The position numbers were made by a program, and so were the translations under genes. A model generated the notes under the pieces. It searched no databases. It was not told the origin of the DNA and saw only the letters and a program-made list of their open reading frames with translations. From Streptomyces sp. SA15 (GTDB taxonomy: Bacteria > Actinomycetota > Actinomycetes > Streptomycetales > Streptomycetaceae): a stretch of 64,000 nt of DNA. Positions 44,468-53,639 of the stretch are shown here, one piece after another. Every line of letters begins with the position of its first letter. Positions within the stretch are counted from its first letter, which is position 1. The DNA lies in the NCBI RefSeq assembly GCF_002291145.1, contig NZ_NTGE01000058.1:154396-218395 (forward strand), given 5' to 3'.

Positions 44468-46186
44468 TCAGCCGAGTGCGGATGCCGCCCCCTTGAGTAC
44501 AAGTCCGGCGCCGAGCGCCACGACGACGAGCGCGGACCCCAGGGGGGCGGTCCGGCGGACCAGGGCCGTCACGGGGCTGGTCGCCCAGCGCGGGCGTTTG
44601 TCGAGCACCCGGGTGACGCCGGTGCCCAGCTTCACGACCGCGAAGCCGGCCGCGGTGAGGGTGAGAGCGAGCCCGACGCCGTACGCGACGACGAGCAGCA
44701 GCCCGAACCAGGCCTGCCCCAGCGCTGCCGACCCCACCAGCACCACCACGGCGGAGGGGCTGGGCACGAGGCCACCGGCGAAGCCGAGGAGGATCGTGCC
44801 GCGGACGGTGGGGGCGGTGGGATGGGTGTGGGTGAAGCCGTTGTGGGTGTGTTCGATGGTGTGGGGGTCGGGGTGGGGGTGGTAGCGCGGCGTTTGCGTG
44901 GAGGCGGGCGTGGCGTGGTGGGTGTGCTCTTCCGAAGCGGCGGCATGGCTGTGCGCGGCCGCCAGGACGAGCGCACGCTCGGGGACTTCGACGGTCTCGT
45001 GCCCGTGCCCGTGCCCGTGCCCGTGGTCGTGCCCGTGGTCGTGCCCGGACCCGTGGTCGTGGTCGTGGTTATGGTCATGAGCGTGCGGGTGATCGTGATC
45101 GTGATCGTGGCTGTGCCCGCGTGCATGCCCGTGGCCGTGCCCATGCGTGTGGCTTCGGTTGCGCCAGGCCCGTCGTACGAGGGTCAGCCCCGCCGCCGTC
45201 ACCAGTGCGCCGCTCGCGATGCCGAGCCAGGTGATCACCGAGGGCGCCGCCGCCGAACCGGCCGTGACCAGGAGGCCGACGGCGACCACGCCGAGCGTGT
45301 GGGTGACCGTCACCGACGCGGCCAGGGGCAGGACGTCCTTCATGCGGGCCCTGCCTCCCCGGGCGGCGGCCACGGCGGCCATCAGGGTCTTGCCGTGGCC
45401 CGGTGCGAGGGCGTGCATCGCGCCGAGGGCGATGGCGATGAGGAGGGCCAAGGCGGCGAACGCGGGGGTGAGGTCGTGGCGGGCGACCAGGTCGTCCAGG
45501 GCCCGGGTCCAGCGGTCGACGCCGCGCGGCAGGATGGACGCGGCGGGGGCGTCCGCTTCCGTCTCGGCCAGGGCGGGGCCGCCGGGGCGCACCCGGAGCG
45601 ACGCGGTCGCGGTGTCGGCGGGGGAGGAGAGCAACTCCTCCGGGTAGCTGGTCAGTTCACGCGACAGCGACTCTTTCGGTACGTCCGACGCGGTGAGCGT
45701 CGTACGGTCGCCGCGCGCGGTGATCTCCCGCCAGCCGGGGCCGGCGTCCGCGCCCGCGCCGCGGAAGCCGAGGGTCGTCGTGTCGCCCTCGGGGAGCGGT
45801 GCGGTCAGCCGGCACTCCACGCGGAGGGTGTCGAGCCCGGCCTGACCGGGCCGCACGCGCGCGTCGCTGCGTCCCGGGGTGAGGACGACCGCACGTCCGT
45901 CGACGGTGAGTTCACTGTCCTCGGCGGCCTGCGCGCACCGCTGTCGGGCCCACTCGGTCATGCCCAGCCTCTTGATGTCCGGCTGGGCCTGGGTCGCGGG
46001 GATCTCGGCGAGGTCCTCGACGTGGTCGACGCGCAGTTCGCCCGGGGCGGCGACGAGACCGTCGTAGCGGTTGACGGTGAAGTTGCCGAGGGGGTGCGCG
46101 CCGGCGGTGGTGGCGGGGAGCAGGGTGAGCGCGCCGGCGGCGGTGAGCACGGCCGCGGCGGAGGCGAACAGGCGACGGGGCCTCAC
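44468..46186 (-). CDS. NicO-family nickel/cobalt exporter or importer with His-rich loop
   Basis: 572 residues. A signal peptide (to about 31) and an extracytoplasmic domain of about 210 residues precede the NicO membrane domain. HALAPGHGKTLMAAVAAARG is the diagnostic HX-hydrophobic-GHGKT-like motif, followed by VTVTHTLGVVAVGL and FAGGLVPSPSAVVVLVGSAA. Between the two membrane halves is a loop of almost pure His, Asp and Gly (about 345-400), a clear metal-binding region, and a second His cluster (HAAASEEHTHHATP). It probably transports Ni or Co. Its start overlaps the stop of the TPR gene by 4 bp. Confidence 0.9.
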   Translation of the reverse strand: MRPRRLFASAAAVLTAAGALTLLPATTAGAHPLGNFTVNRYDGLVAAPGELRVDHVEDLAEIPATQAQPDIKRLGMTEWARQRCAQAAEDSELTVDGRAVVLTPGRSDARVRPGQAGLDTLRVECRLTAPLPEGDTTTLGFRGAGADAGPGWREITARGDRTTLTASDVPKESLSRELTSYPEELLSSPADTATASLRVRPGGPALAETEADAPAASILPRGVDRWTRALDDLVARHDLTPAFAALALLIAIALGAMHALAPGHGKTLMAAVAAARGGRARMKDVLPLAASVTVTHTLGVVAVGLLVTAGSAAAPSVITWLGIASGALVTAAGLTLVRRAWRNRSHTHGHGHGHARGHSHDHDHDHPHAHDHNHDHDHGSGHDHGHDHGHGHGHGHETVEVPERALVLAAAHSHAAASEEHTHHATPASTQTPRYHPHPDPHTIEHTHNGFTHTHPTAPTVRGTILLGFAGGLVPSPSAVVVLVGSAALGQAWFGLLLVVAYGVGLALTLTAAGFAVVKLGTGVTRVLDKRPRWATSPVTALVRRTAPLGSALVVVALGAGLVLKGAASALG

Positions 46187-48282
46187 TTGGCCGCCTCCAG
46201 TGCCTTGAGCGCCTTACGGGCCTCGCGGGCGCCGGTCGGTGAGAAGCCGGGGTTCAGCTTCAGCGCTGCCTTCAAGTGGGCGCGGCCTTCCTGCTTGTGG
46301 CCCGCGGCGACCTCGATCATGCCGCGGTGGTGGAGGAACGCGGCGTTGCGGTAGCCGGTTGCCGTCGCCCGGCGGGCGTACGGCAGGGCTTCCTCGCTGC
46401 GGCCGTTGACGTGCAGTGCCCAGGCGAGGGCGTCCGCGGTGTGCACGGTGTGGCGGCGGTCCCATTCGGCGCGGGCCGCGCGCAGGGCGGAGGCGGCGTC
46501 GCCGTGGTCGGCGGCGGCGAGTGCGGTGTCGAGGTCGGCGTTGACGCCGGCCGCGCGGGCGAGGGAGGTCCAGGCGTTGACGAGGGCGTACTGGTCGCGG
46601 GCCTTGGCGCGATCGCCCTCGCCGTCACGCTCCTCGTACAGCTCGCCGAGTTCGACGAGCGGGCCGGGCAGGGGGTAGCGGGCGACCACGTCCTCCATGC
46701 CCTTGATCGCGGCGGCGCGGTCGCCGCTCGCGGCCTGGGCGCGGGCGCGGCCCTCCAGGGCCGGGACGTAGGTGTCGTCGGCGGCGAGGGCGCGTGCGTA
46801 GTGGTGCAGGGCGGTGGTGTGGTCGCCCTGGTTCCAGGCGAGTTGGCCGAGCGCGGTGGCGACGTACGCCACGTCTCCCGGGGCGGTGGCGGAGGCGAGC
46901 GCCTGCTCCAGCACGCGTCGCGCGGTGCTGACGTCGCCGCGCAGTTCGTGCACGTACGCGTACCGGGTGAAGACGGGGATCCCGGGCCGCCGGGTGTCCG
47001 CGAGCTCCGCGGCCTTCAACGCGTCGTCGTAACGGCCGAGTTCCACGAGGGCGTCGATACGGGAGGACAGGGCGCGTTCGCTGTAGGGGTTCTGTTCCAG
47101 GGCCTGGTCCGCGTACCTCAGGGCGTCCTCGAAGTCATGCCGGGCGGCGGCGAGGGCGGCGCGGCCGGCCAGCGCGCGGTCGTTGCCCGGCTTCAGGTCC
47201 AGGGAGCGCTTCAGGGCACGTTCGGCCTGCGGATAGCGCGAGGGGTCGCCCTTGGTCCGCGCCTGCTCGACGTAGGCGAGACCGAGGGTGGCCCAGCCGC
47301 CGAAGTCCTTCGGCTGGGCGCGGAGCTGGGTCTGCAGTGCGGTGATGTTCGCGTCGAGGTCGCCGCCGGTCAGCAGCTCCGGCGAGAGGGCCCCCGGCGC
47401 GGACGCGACCGCCGCGCCGCTCCCCCCGTCCCGCACGGACCCGACGGCGACGGCACCTGCGGTGAGTGCGACAGCCAACAGCACCGCACACCCGACCAAT
47501 TGGGCCCCACGCCAACGCCGCCCAGCAGCGGAGACCCGCCGCACGGCAGCTACCCGAGGGTCGACGGCCCGCGCCCCACGACTGCGGATCTCCGGCCCGG
47601 AGCTCTCCAGAACGTCTCCGCTCTTCGCCCCCGGGTCATCCGCCGCGGCGTCGACTCGCGACTCGACGCCGTCCGGCACGCCGGCCTGGGGCCGGGCTTC
47701 GATCCGGGGCCCGGTTTCGGGTGGGACTTCGCCGCCGGGCTCGGCTTCGGCCTCCGGCTTGGCTTCGATCCGGTGCGGGGCTCGGCTCCCAGACTTCGCG
47801 GGTGGGGCTTCGCCCCCGGACTTGGCTGCGGCCCCCGCCCCGGTTCCGTACTCGGAAGAGATTTGGGCCTCGGATTCGGATTCGGACTCGGACTCGGACG
47901 AGATTTGGGCCTCGGATTCGGACTCGGCTGCGGCCACGCTGTCGGCCTTGAGCCCGGCAGCTTCCGCCTCAGCCCCGAAAGCCCCCCACATGAACTCGTC
48001 CTCAGCCCCGAAGACCTCCAGCCAAGCGGCGCTTGTCTCGTCCCCGTCCCGCGCGGCGGGGCCCGGCTGGGCGACCTTCGGAGCTGCGGCCCTCTGTCCC
48101 ACCTCGGTGGTCTCCGGTATGGCGGTCCCTGGCTCAGCCTCGGTCCCCGACCCCGCAGCACCCGGCGCGGCCTCGGCGCCCAGCTCGGCGGTCGGTGTCG
48201 TGCCGCGCTCGCGCTTCGTGGCCGCAGGGCTCGTGCCGCCGTGCTCGCTCTCCGGGGCGCTGTCGTTCGTACGCGGGGCCAT
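46183..48282 (-). CDS. TPR protein with long acidic N-terminus
   Basis: 699 residues from ATG 48282, with GAGGAGA upstream. The first 260 residues are disordered and acidic, including a duplicated EAQISSE plus SESESESE block. One membrane helix follows (about 270-290; LVGCAVLLAVALTAGAVAV). The extracellular part has about ten TPR units from residue 315 (FGGWATLGLAYVEQARTKGD, NDRALAGRAALAAARHDFED, YVPALEGRARAQAASGDRAA). It is cotranscribed with the NicO gene (ATGA overlap) and lies downstream of the DUF4331 gene. It probably scaffolds an envelope complex. Confidence 0.87.
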   Translation of the reverse strand: MAPRTNDSAPESEHGGTSPAATKRERGTTPTAELGAEAAPGAAGSGTEAEPGTAIPETTEVGQRAAAPKVAQPGPAARDGDETSAAWLEVFGAEDEFMWGAFGAEAEAAGLKADSVAAAESESEAQISSESESESESEAQISSEYGTGAGAAAKSGGEAPPAKSGSRAPHRIEAKPEAEAEPGGEVPPETGPRIEARPQAGVPDGVESRVDAAADDPGAKSGDVLESSGPEIRSRGARAVDPRVAAVRRVSAAGRRWRGAQLVGCAVLLAVALTAGAVAVGSVRDGGSGAAVASAPGALSPELLTGGDLDANITALQTQLRAQPKDFGGWATLGLAYVEQARTKGDPSRYPQAERALKRSLDLKPGNDRALAGRAALAAARHDFEDALRYADQALEQNPYSERALSSRIDALVELGRYDDALKAAELADTRRPGIPVFTRYAYVHELRGDVSTARRVLEQALASATAPGDVAYVATALGQLAWNQGDHTTALHHYARALAADDTYVPALEGRARAQAASGDRAAAIKGMEDVVARYPLPGPLVELGELYEERDGEGDRAKARDQYALVNAWTSLARAAGVNADLDTALAAADHGDAASALRAARAEWDRRHTVHTADALAWALHVNGRSEEALPYARRATATGYRNAAFLHHRGMIEVAAGHKQEGRAHLKAALKLNPGFSPTGAREARKALKALEAAK

Positions 48283-48330
48283 GCCTCTCCTCAATGGGCT
48301 TGCCGGGGACGGAAGTTCTCGCGCGGGGCG

Positions 48331-48370
48331 GCGCGGCCCGCACCGTGGGGGATGTATGTGCGGGCCGCGC
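48331..48370 (-). terminator. Hairpin terminator after DUF4331 gene
   Basis: GCGCGGCCCGCAC and GTGCGGGCCGCGC pair perfectly over 13 bp around a 14-base loop, between the DUF4331 stop and the TPR start on the minus strand. Confidence 0.78.
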
Positions 48371-48453
48371 CAGTCAGTGGGGTGGGCCGGGGCCGTAGGC
48401 CCGGCGCCTGACCGGAGCCGCTATGCCGGCCTCGGTCGGACGCCCGGCAGGGT

Positions 48454-49989
48454 CTAGTACGCCCGGTCCCGCATCCGGCGCCACCACGTCAGGCCCGCGC
48501 CGATCAGGAGGATGCCGGCCGCGCCGGCGCCCGCGGACGCGGCGATCAGGGTGGTGTCGTCGGAGCCGGAGGCGCCGCCGGCCGGCTGGAGGGCGTCGCC
48601 GATCTCGTTGCGGACGTCGTTGCCGCCGGTCGTGCCCTTGGCGAGCGGGCCGCGCGAGCCCTCCGTCGGCAGCGCGACGTACGGAAAGGCCTTCTCGAAG
48701 TCCTTGTCGTTCTTGTCAACCGCGTCGCCCAGGTCGTTCTTCGCGCCGAGCAGTTCACCCTCGACGACCTGGAGCGAGGCGTCGATCACGTCATCGGTGA
48801 GCCGGCGGCCGTTCGGGAAGCCCGCGTTGTCGCCGTCGAGGACGCCGAGACGCTTGGGGTCGGCGACCGGCTTGATGGAGGTGTTCAGGCGCAGTTCCTC
48901 CGCCGGGCGCACGTGCGGCGGCTGGTTGAGGCCCTCGACGCCCTTGAGGAAGACGTCGACGAGGTCGTTGCGCGGCTCGTCCGGCGCCGGGATCTTGTAG
49001 ATCGCCTCGATCAGCTTCGGCAGCTCCGGATTGGTCACGTTCTGAAGGAACTGCGCGTCGTCCCAGGGCGCGGACGCGTTGAACTTGTCCTTGTCCTTCA
49101 GCGGGTTGACGACCTCGTTGACCAACGGCATACCCAGCCGCGACACCTGCCTGAAGTGCCCCTGCGCGTTCTTGCGCTGCGTGGTCGACCAGATGCCGAC
49201 GATCGGCTGCTCGGCCGACTCGGTGATCATGTGGGTCGGCACCTGAAGGGCGATCGAGTTGACGTTGTAGCCCTTGAGCGTGTCGTTGCCGACCTCGGTG
49301 AGGTTCCCGCCGTACAGCAGGTCGAAGACCCGCAGGTCCAGGAAGAAGGGGTCGTCGGCCTGGCCGGCGAACGTCGTCGAGCCGCCCGGCAACTCGTGCA
49401 CCGCCTGGTCGCGCAGCTTGGCGTAGTCCGGCATCGACGCCTTGCCGACGTTCGACGGCGCCACCGGCACGTCGTCCGCGACCTTCGTCTTCGACTCCAG
49501 GTGCTGGTTCTTCAGCCGCAGCAGCTCGATGTCGTACGTCTGCGTGATGTTCAGGTCCGGGTCGTCCAGGCTCTCGACCGGCCCGGTGTTGTAGAGGAAC
49601 GTCTTGTCGTTCTTGACGTGCGTCTCGAAGGTGAAGCGGTACAGCAGCTCGCCCTGCGCGTCACCGTTGTTGTCGATGTGGATGTCGTACTGCGCGTCCT
49701 CGGCGAACGTGAAGAAGTTGGGCCCGCCCGCAGGTTCCTCCATCGGGATCCAGTTGGCCACGATCGTCGTCGTGTCCGGCTTGTCCGGGCTGACGAACGC
49801 GTACACGTCCGTGTTGTCGTACTGGGGCTGCCCCGAGATCAGCGGGGCCTCCCGGTGGCTGGAGGCGTTGGCCGCCCCCGGTTGCAGCGCGGTCACGCCG
49901 GCGGCTGCGAGCCCGCCTGCGGCCAGCGCACCACATATGAGGGTCGCAACGCTCCTGCGCCCCGCGCCGCTCCTGGAGATAGGTGTCAT
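48454..49989 (-). CDS. DUF4331 exported protein
   Basis: 511 residues from ATG 49989. The signal sequence is VATLICGALAAGGLAAAGVT, followed by SSHREAPLISGQPQYDNTDVYAFVSPD split over the N-terminus of the mature protein; SSHREAPLI is diagnostic of DUF4331. The C-terminus has one membrane helix (TLIAASAGAGAAGILLIGAG) and basic residues, so the protein is anchored outside the cell. Function unknown. It is divergent from an ECF sigma factor gene across 140 bp, a common arrangement suggesting that it is a target of that sigma factor. Confidence 0.92.
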   Translation of the reverse strand: MTPISRSGAGRRSVATLICGALAAGGLAAAGVTALQPGAANASSHREAPLISGQPQYDNTDVYAFVSPDKPDTTTIVANWIPMEEPAGGPNFFTFAEDAQYDIHIDNNGDAQGELLYRFTFETHVKNDKTFLYNTGPVESLDDPDLNITQTYDIELLRLKNQHLESKTKVADDVPVAPSNVGKASMPDYAKLRDQAVHELPGGSTTFAGQADDPFFLDLRVFDLLYGGNLTEVGNDTLKGYNVNSIALQVPTHMITESAEQPIVGIWSTTQRKNAQGHFRQVSRLGMPLVNEVVNPLKDKDKFNASAPWDDAQFLQNVTNPELPKLIEAIYKIPAPDEPRNDLVDVFLKGVEGLNQPPHVRPAEELRLNTSIKPVADPKRLGVLDGDNAGFPNGRRLTDDVIDASLQVVEGELLGAKNDLGDAVDKNDKDFEKAFPYVALPTEGSRGPLAKGTTGGNDVRNEIGDALQPAGGASGSDDTTLIAASAGAGAAGILLIGAGLTWWRRMRDRAY

Positions 49990-50129
49990 GCCGTCCGTCC
50001 TCCGTGCCAAATTGCCTGACGCCGGGGGATTCGGAACGGGGGCCGGGCCGGATTGGTCGAATCTCAAAACTCTTTTTCTCCCTGCTGGACCCGCGTTTTC
50101 GGCAAGCTGATCCGTAACCCCATCCGGAG

Positions 50130-50741
50130 GTGTGTTCGTTGCGAATACCTCGTGGGACGGGACGGGCCGGGTGCGGCTTGCGCAGAGGGGGAGACGGCTT
50201 GGAGGCGGACGAGCTTCTGGTGCTTGTGGCAGGCGGCGACCAGAAGGCATTCGAGGAGCTGTACGGCCTGGTGTCCGGGCCGGTGTTCGGGCTCGTCAGA
50301 CGGGTCGTACGAGATCCGGCGCAGTCGGAGGAGGTGGCGCAGGAGGTGCTGCTGGAACTCTGGCGGTCCGCCGCGCGGTTCGATCCGGCGCGGGGCAGCG
50401 CCATGTCGTGGATCCTCACCCTCGCCCACCGCCGGGCCGTCGACCGGGTGCGCAGCGCCCGCGCGGCCGGCGAGCGCGAGCAGCGGGAGGCGCTGCGCGC
50501 CAACCAGCCGGCCTTCGACCAGGTCACCGAGGAGGTCGAGGCCGGCCTCGAACGCGAATGGGTGCGCCGCTGCCTCGACCGGCTCACGGACCTGCAGCGC
50601 CAGTCGGTCACGCTCGCCTATTACGAGGGCTACACGTACCGTGAGGTGGCCGAGCGGCTGTCCCTGCCGCTGGGCACGGTCAAGACGCGGATGCGCGACG
50701 GGCTGACCCGGATGCGTGAGTGCCTGGGAGGTGTCGCATGA
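50130..50741 (+). CDS. sigK: ECF sigma factor, SigK (ECF19)-like
   Basis: 203 residues from the GTG at 50130. A TTG at 50199 with AGAGGGGGA upstream is an equally good start, giving 180 residues. Sigma region 2 is AFEELYGLVSGPVFGLVRRV followed by QEVLLELWRSAARFDPARGS and AMSWILTLAHRRAVDRVRSA. Region 4 is DLQRQSVTLAYYEGYTYREV and LPLGTVKTRMRDGL. It is cotranscribed with an RskA-type anti-sigma factor (ATGA overlap). Divergent DUF4331 and downstream TPR/NicO genes are candidate targets. Confidence 0.9.
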   Translation: MCSLRIPRGTGRAGCGLRRGGDGLEADELLVLVAGGDQKAFEELYGLVSGPVFGLVRRVVRDPAQSEEVAQEVLLELWRSAARFDPARGSAMSWILTLAHRRAVDRVRSARAAGEREQREALRANQPAFDQVTEEVEAGLEREWVRRCLDRLTDLQRQSVTLAYYEGYTYREVAERLSLPLGTVKTRMRDGLTRMRECLGGVA

Positions 50742-51547
50742 GCCTCTTCCGCCGCGAGGACCTCCACTCCCTCGCCGCGCCCTACGCCCTCGACGCCCTG
50801 GAACCCGCCGAGCGGGTCCGCTTCGAGAAGCACCTGGGGGGCTGCGCCGTCTGCGCCGCCGAGGTACGGGCCCTGTCCGAGGACGCCGTACGGCTCGCCT
50901 GGTCGACGGCCGCGCCGCCGCCGGCCGCGCTGCGCGACCGGGTGCTGTCCGCCGTACGCACGATTCCGCAGGAGCCCGGCCCGCGGCAGGAACCGGCACG
51001 CGCGCGTACACCCCAACTGCCGCCCCATGTCTGGGGTGCCGAGCCGCCGCCGCGCACTCGTGAGCGGCGGCGGATCCCCCTCTTCGTGCCCTTCGCGACC
51101 GCCACCGCCGCCGCGGCCCTCGTCGTCGCCTCCCTGTTCGCCGTCCAGGCGGGCCAGACGCAGGACGAGCTGGACGCGCAGCGGGCCCAGGCACGTGAGA
51201 TCGCCCACGTTCTCGCAGCTCCCGACGCTCGGGCGACGAACGGCCAGGACAACCGGGGCCGCAGTATCGGAGTGATCGCCTCCGCATCCGAGGGGAGCGC
51301 GGTGGTCACCCTGAGCGGATACGGCGACCTGCCGAGCGGCCAAGTGCACCAATTGTGGCTCATGCGCCCCGACGCACAACCGCGCTCCCTGGGGCTCTTC
51401 GACGGCGACACGCCCTTGGTGGCGTCCGACCTGAACAAGTCGGCCACGTCACTCGCTGTGACCGTCGAACCCGACGGTGGATCGCCGCAGCCCACTACCC
51501 AGCCGGTTGTCCAACTCGCCCTGGAATCGGTTGGATTCGGAGAGTGA
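50738..51547 (+). CDS. rskA: RskA-family anti-sigma factor
   Basis: 269 residues. The N-terminal zinc-binding anti-sigma domain has the pattern DLHSLAAPYALDALEPAERV, then FEKHLGGCAVCAAEV (H-x3-C-x2-C). A single membrane helix is at about 117-138 (FVPFATATAAAALVVASLFA). The extracellular RskA domain contains GSAVVTLSGYGDLPSGQVHQ, LWLMRPDAQPRSLG and LAVTVEPDGGSPQPT. It holds the sigma factor encoded upstream at the membrane until regulated proteolysis. Its start overlaps the sigma stop by 4 bp. Confidence 0.93.
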   Translation: MSLFRREDLHSLAAPYALDALEPAERVRFEKHLGGCAVCAAEVRALSEDAVRLAWSTAAPPPAALRDRVLSAVRTIPQEPGPRQEPARARTPQLPPHVWGAEPPPRTRERRRIPLFVPFATATAAAALVVASLFAVQAGQTQDELDAQRAQAREIAHVLAAPDARATNGQDNRGRSIGVIASASEGSAVVTLSGYGDLPSGQVHQLWLMRPDAQPRSLGLFDGDTPLVASDLNKSATSLAVTVEPDGGSPQPTTQPVVQLALESVGFGE

Positions 51548-51684
51548 CCGGCGAAGGGGTGGCGAGGAGTCGTCAACCGCCTTACGGGGAAGGTGAATCC
51601 TGTGACCGCGATACACGAGTGCCCCAAGGGGGCGATAGGGTTACCCTGCCCGGGCCGGGTGGACTCGTACGGGTGGGGAGTGAC

Positions 51685-51954
51685 ATGGAACAGATAACAG
51701 TGCGCAGCAGGGCGAGGGTCCCTGCGATCACCTGCGGGAGCAGCGCGACCAGTTCGCGCCTCGACCGCCATCTCTCGGTGCTGGCGGGTCCCGCCGTCCC
51801 ACAGGGAGAGACGGCCGAGGCGACGTCGCTGATGCGGGAGCTGACCGCACGTGACACCACGCAGAACCGCAGTGACAGGGGCAAGCGCGTGAGGCGGGTC
51901 TCGCTCTTCGCGCCGCTGCGCCGGCTGCGCCGTTCGCTGTTCGGCGGACGCTGA
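51685..51954 (+). CDS. Small basic protein of unknown function (89 residues)
   Basis: ATG 51685 is preceded by GGGGAG at good distance. The product begins MEQITVRSRARVPAITCGSS and ends in a strongly basic tail RRVSLFAPLRRLRRSLFGGR. It has no signal peptide or membrane span; the C-terminal basic, amphipathic helix could touch membranes. I do not recognise a family beyond its look of a small Streptomyces protein. Context: 137 bp after the anti-sigma gene, on the same strand. Confidence 0.65.
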   Translation: MEQITVRSRARVPAITCGSSATSSRLDRHLSVLAGPAVPQGETAEATSLMRELTARDTTQNRSDRGKRVRRVSLFAPLRRLRRSLFGGR

Positions 51955-52437
51955 GCGACACCGGCGTTCCTCAGAGCAGTCCCCAAGGGCCCGCGCCCGG
52001 GTCGGTCGCCATGCCGTTCCGGTGCGGCGCTGCGCTCTCGCCGTCCGTCATCCCCACGGCACGCAGCGACGCACCGGCGCGCGACACCCCGAGCGCGGGC
52101 ACGTCCCCCTTCAACCGGCTCATTCGGCACACCCCACCCCACGTGCCCGACGACACCGCGCTCTACGGCCCTTGACGACCGTTCGTCGGTGCCGGTTCAC
52201 CGCTCACCGTGCGCCTACCGGCGCACGGCCGAAGGAACGAACACGGCGAGCAGCACCGCACACCAGGCCAGCGATCCGGCGACCGGATGCGCCACCGGCC
52301 AGGCCGCCCCCTCCGGCACCGGCGCTGGCGTTCATGGAGGATTCGGGGCCGATTGATCTTGAGGCGATTTTTCGAGCGGATGTTGGGGCGGGTGCTGGAC
52401 GCCTTTTCGCCGCAGGGGTGATCCTGCTTGAGGTCGG
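51955..52437. other. Non-coding stretch with gene remnants
   Basis: Apart from the ABC-2 permease remnant (52215-52330), I see no supportable gene. Short open frames on both strands lack ribosome sites and family resemblance. Confidence 0.45.
52215..52330 (-). pseudogene. Remnant of ABC-2 type permease, last transmembrane helix
   Basis: The minus frame reads VPEGAAWPVAHPVAGSLAWC then AVLLAVFVPSAVRR and stops. This matches the final helix and Arg-rich tail of drug-type ABC-2 permeases (LLAVFVPLAVRRY). Nothing further upstream in frame belongs to it. Confidence 0.5.
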
Positions 52438-53613
52438 CTAGAGCAACGCGAACTGGCCTTCTGGGCCTTCCTCGTGGTGGTCCAAGACCGACGCCGGTCG
52501 ACGTGCCGCGTCTTGCACCGGCAGGACGCCTGCCTTCTTGAGATCCGCCGCGGTGATCGGCGCCGTAACGGTCAACTCCTCCTGCTGCGGCCGAAGTTCC
52601 GCCAGCAACGCCAGCACCGTGATCAGTTCCAGCAGTTCCGACGTCCACGTCTGCGGCCATGTCGTCGGGCGGATCGCCGACAGCGTGCCCGGTTCCACCT
52701 CGGCCGTGCGTGCGGCGAACCACTGTTCCAGCACACGCGCCCCGCTCACCTCGAAGTCCCACGCCTCCGGCGGCACCGGGGAAATGCGGCCCTCGTCCAG
52801 GTGCAGGGTCTCCTCCTCGCGGTCGTAGTGCAAGGTCAGTGGCCGTGCGGGCAGCGGAGCGCGGACGTACGGGCGGCGGCCTCCCGGCAGCTTGGGGCGG
52901 TCGCCGTTGCGGCGGAGCAGCCGCAAGAGGCCGTGGCCCAACTCGACGCCCTGCGACCAGAGTTCGGGCTCCTGGGTGAGGGGGACCGCGTGGCCGGCGG
53001 GAGCGTATCGGACGGTCGCCAGAGCCCAGGCCAGGACGTCCACGGGTGTCAGGGAGCGGCCGAGTCGCGTGCCCAGGTGCTCCAGCAGACCCGGCGCCAG
53101 GTTCGGTTCCTCGCCGCCGGGGCGGCGGTACAGCGGGCGGATGCGGCCGGGGCGCAGGAGCGGCAGCAGGGACGTCGCGAGCAGGAGGGGGCCGGTCGCG
53201 TCCGGAACCGCCGTCGCCTCCACCACGAAGATCTGTTGCTCGTCCGCCACCCGCCACAGCTCGGGCCGGGCCGCGTCGATCAGCCGGTGGTCCGCGATCA
53301 GCCACTGCTCGTCGAAGGGCGCGTGCAGGACCCGTACGGGCTCGGGGCAGGGGCCCGTCGCACGGACCAGCTTCTCCGTGCCGCCGGAACGGCCCGGCAG
53401 TTGCCCCACCGCGGAGCGCAGGGTGCGTGAGCGCGTGGGCTCGAACAGGGCCTCCCGGTCCGGACCCTCCGCCTTCATCAGGGCGTCCCAGCGGGCCTTC
53501 AGGGATGCCGGGTCGGGGCCCGTCGGCCACCCCCGGCCGAGCCGCGGCGGTGCGACGGACCACGGCATGAGGTCCGCCAGCAGCGGAGCGTCGTCGTGCG
53601 TCACGCTGGGCAT
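52438..53613 (-). CDS. Standalone type ISP restriction/modification C-terminal domain protein
   Basis: 391 residues. Features such as APLLADLMPWSVAPPRLGRG, RSRTLRSAVGQLPGR, PEPVRVLHAPFDEQWLIADH, LLEHLGTRLGRSLTPVDVLA and WDFEVSGARVLEQWFAART match the C-terminal (target-recognition-like) domain of type ISP enzymes. No nuclease, helicase or methyltransferase motif is present and none is encoded nearby. Streptomyces genomes carry such single-domain proteins; the function is unknown and may not be restriction. It is convergent to nothing and 26 bp from the GntR stop. Confidence 0.82.
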   Translation of the reverse strand: MPSVTHDDAPLLADLMPWSVAPPRLGRGWPTGPDPASLKARWDALMKAEGPDREALFEPTRSRTLRSAVGQLPGRSGGTEKLVRATGPCPEPVRVLHAPFDEQWLIADHRLIDAARPELWRVADEQQIFVVEATAVPDATGPLLLATSLLPLLRPGRIRPLYRRPGGEEPNLAPGLLEHLGTRLGRSLTPVDVLAWALATVRYAPAGHAVPLTQEPELWSQGVELGHGLLRLLRRNGDRPKLPGGRRPYVRAPLPARPLTLHYDREEETLHLDEGRISPVPPEAWDFEVSGARVLEQWFAARTAEVEPGTLSAIRPTTWPQTWTSELLELITVLALLAELRPQQEELTVTAPITAADLKKAGVLPVQDAARRPASVLDHHEEGPEGQFALL

Positions 53614-53639
53614 CGTACGACCTGTCAGTGACAGCCGGG

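Noticed and set aside
45000..45170. Striking GTG/CAC-rich low-complexity tract that could be taken for a DNA repeat array
   Set aside because: It encodes the His/Asp/Gly-rich metal-binding loop of the NicO transporter; the repetition is explained by protein composition.
51971..52156. Minus-strand 61-codon frame ending GPWGLL
   Set aside because: No ribosome site and no recognisable homology. It could be a small protein, but I cannot support it.
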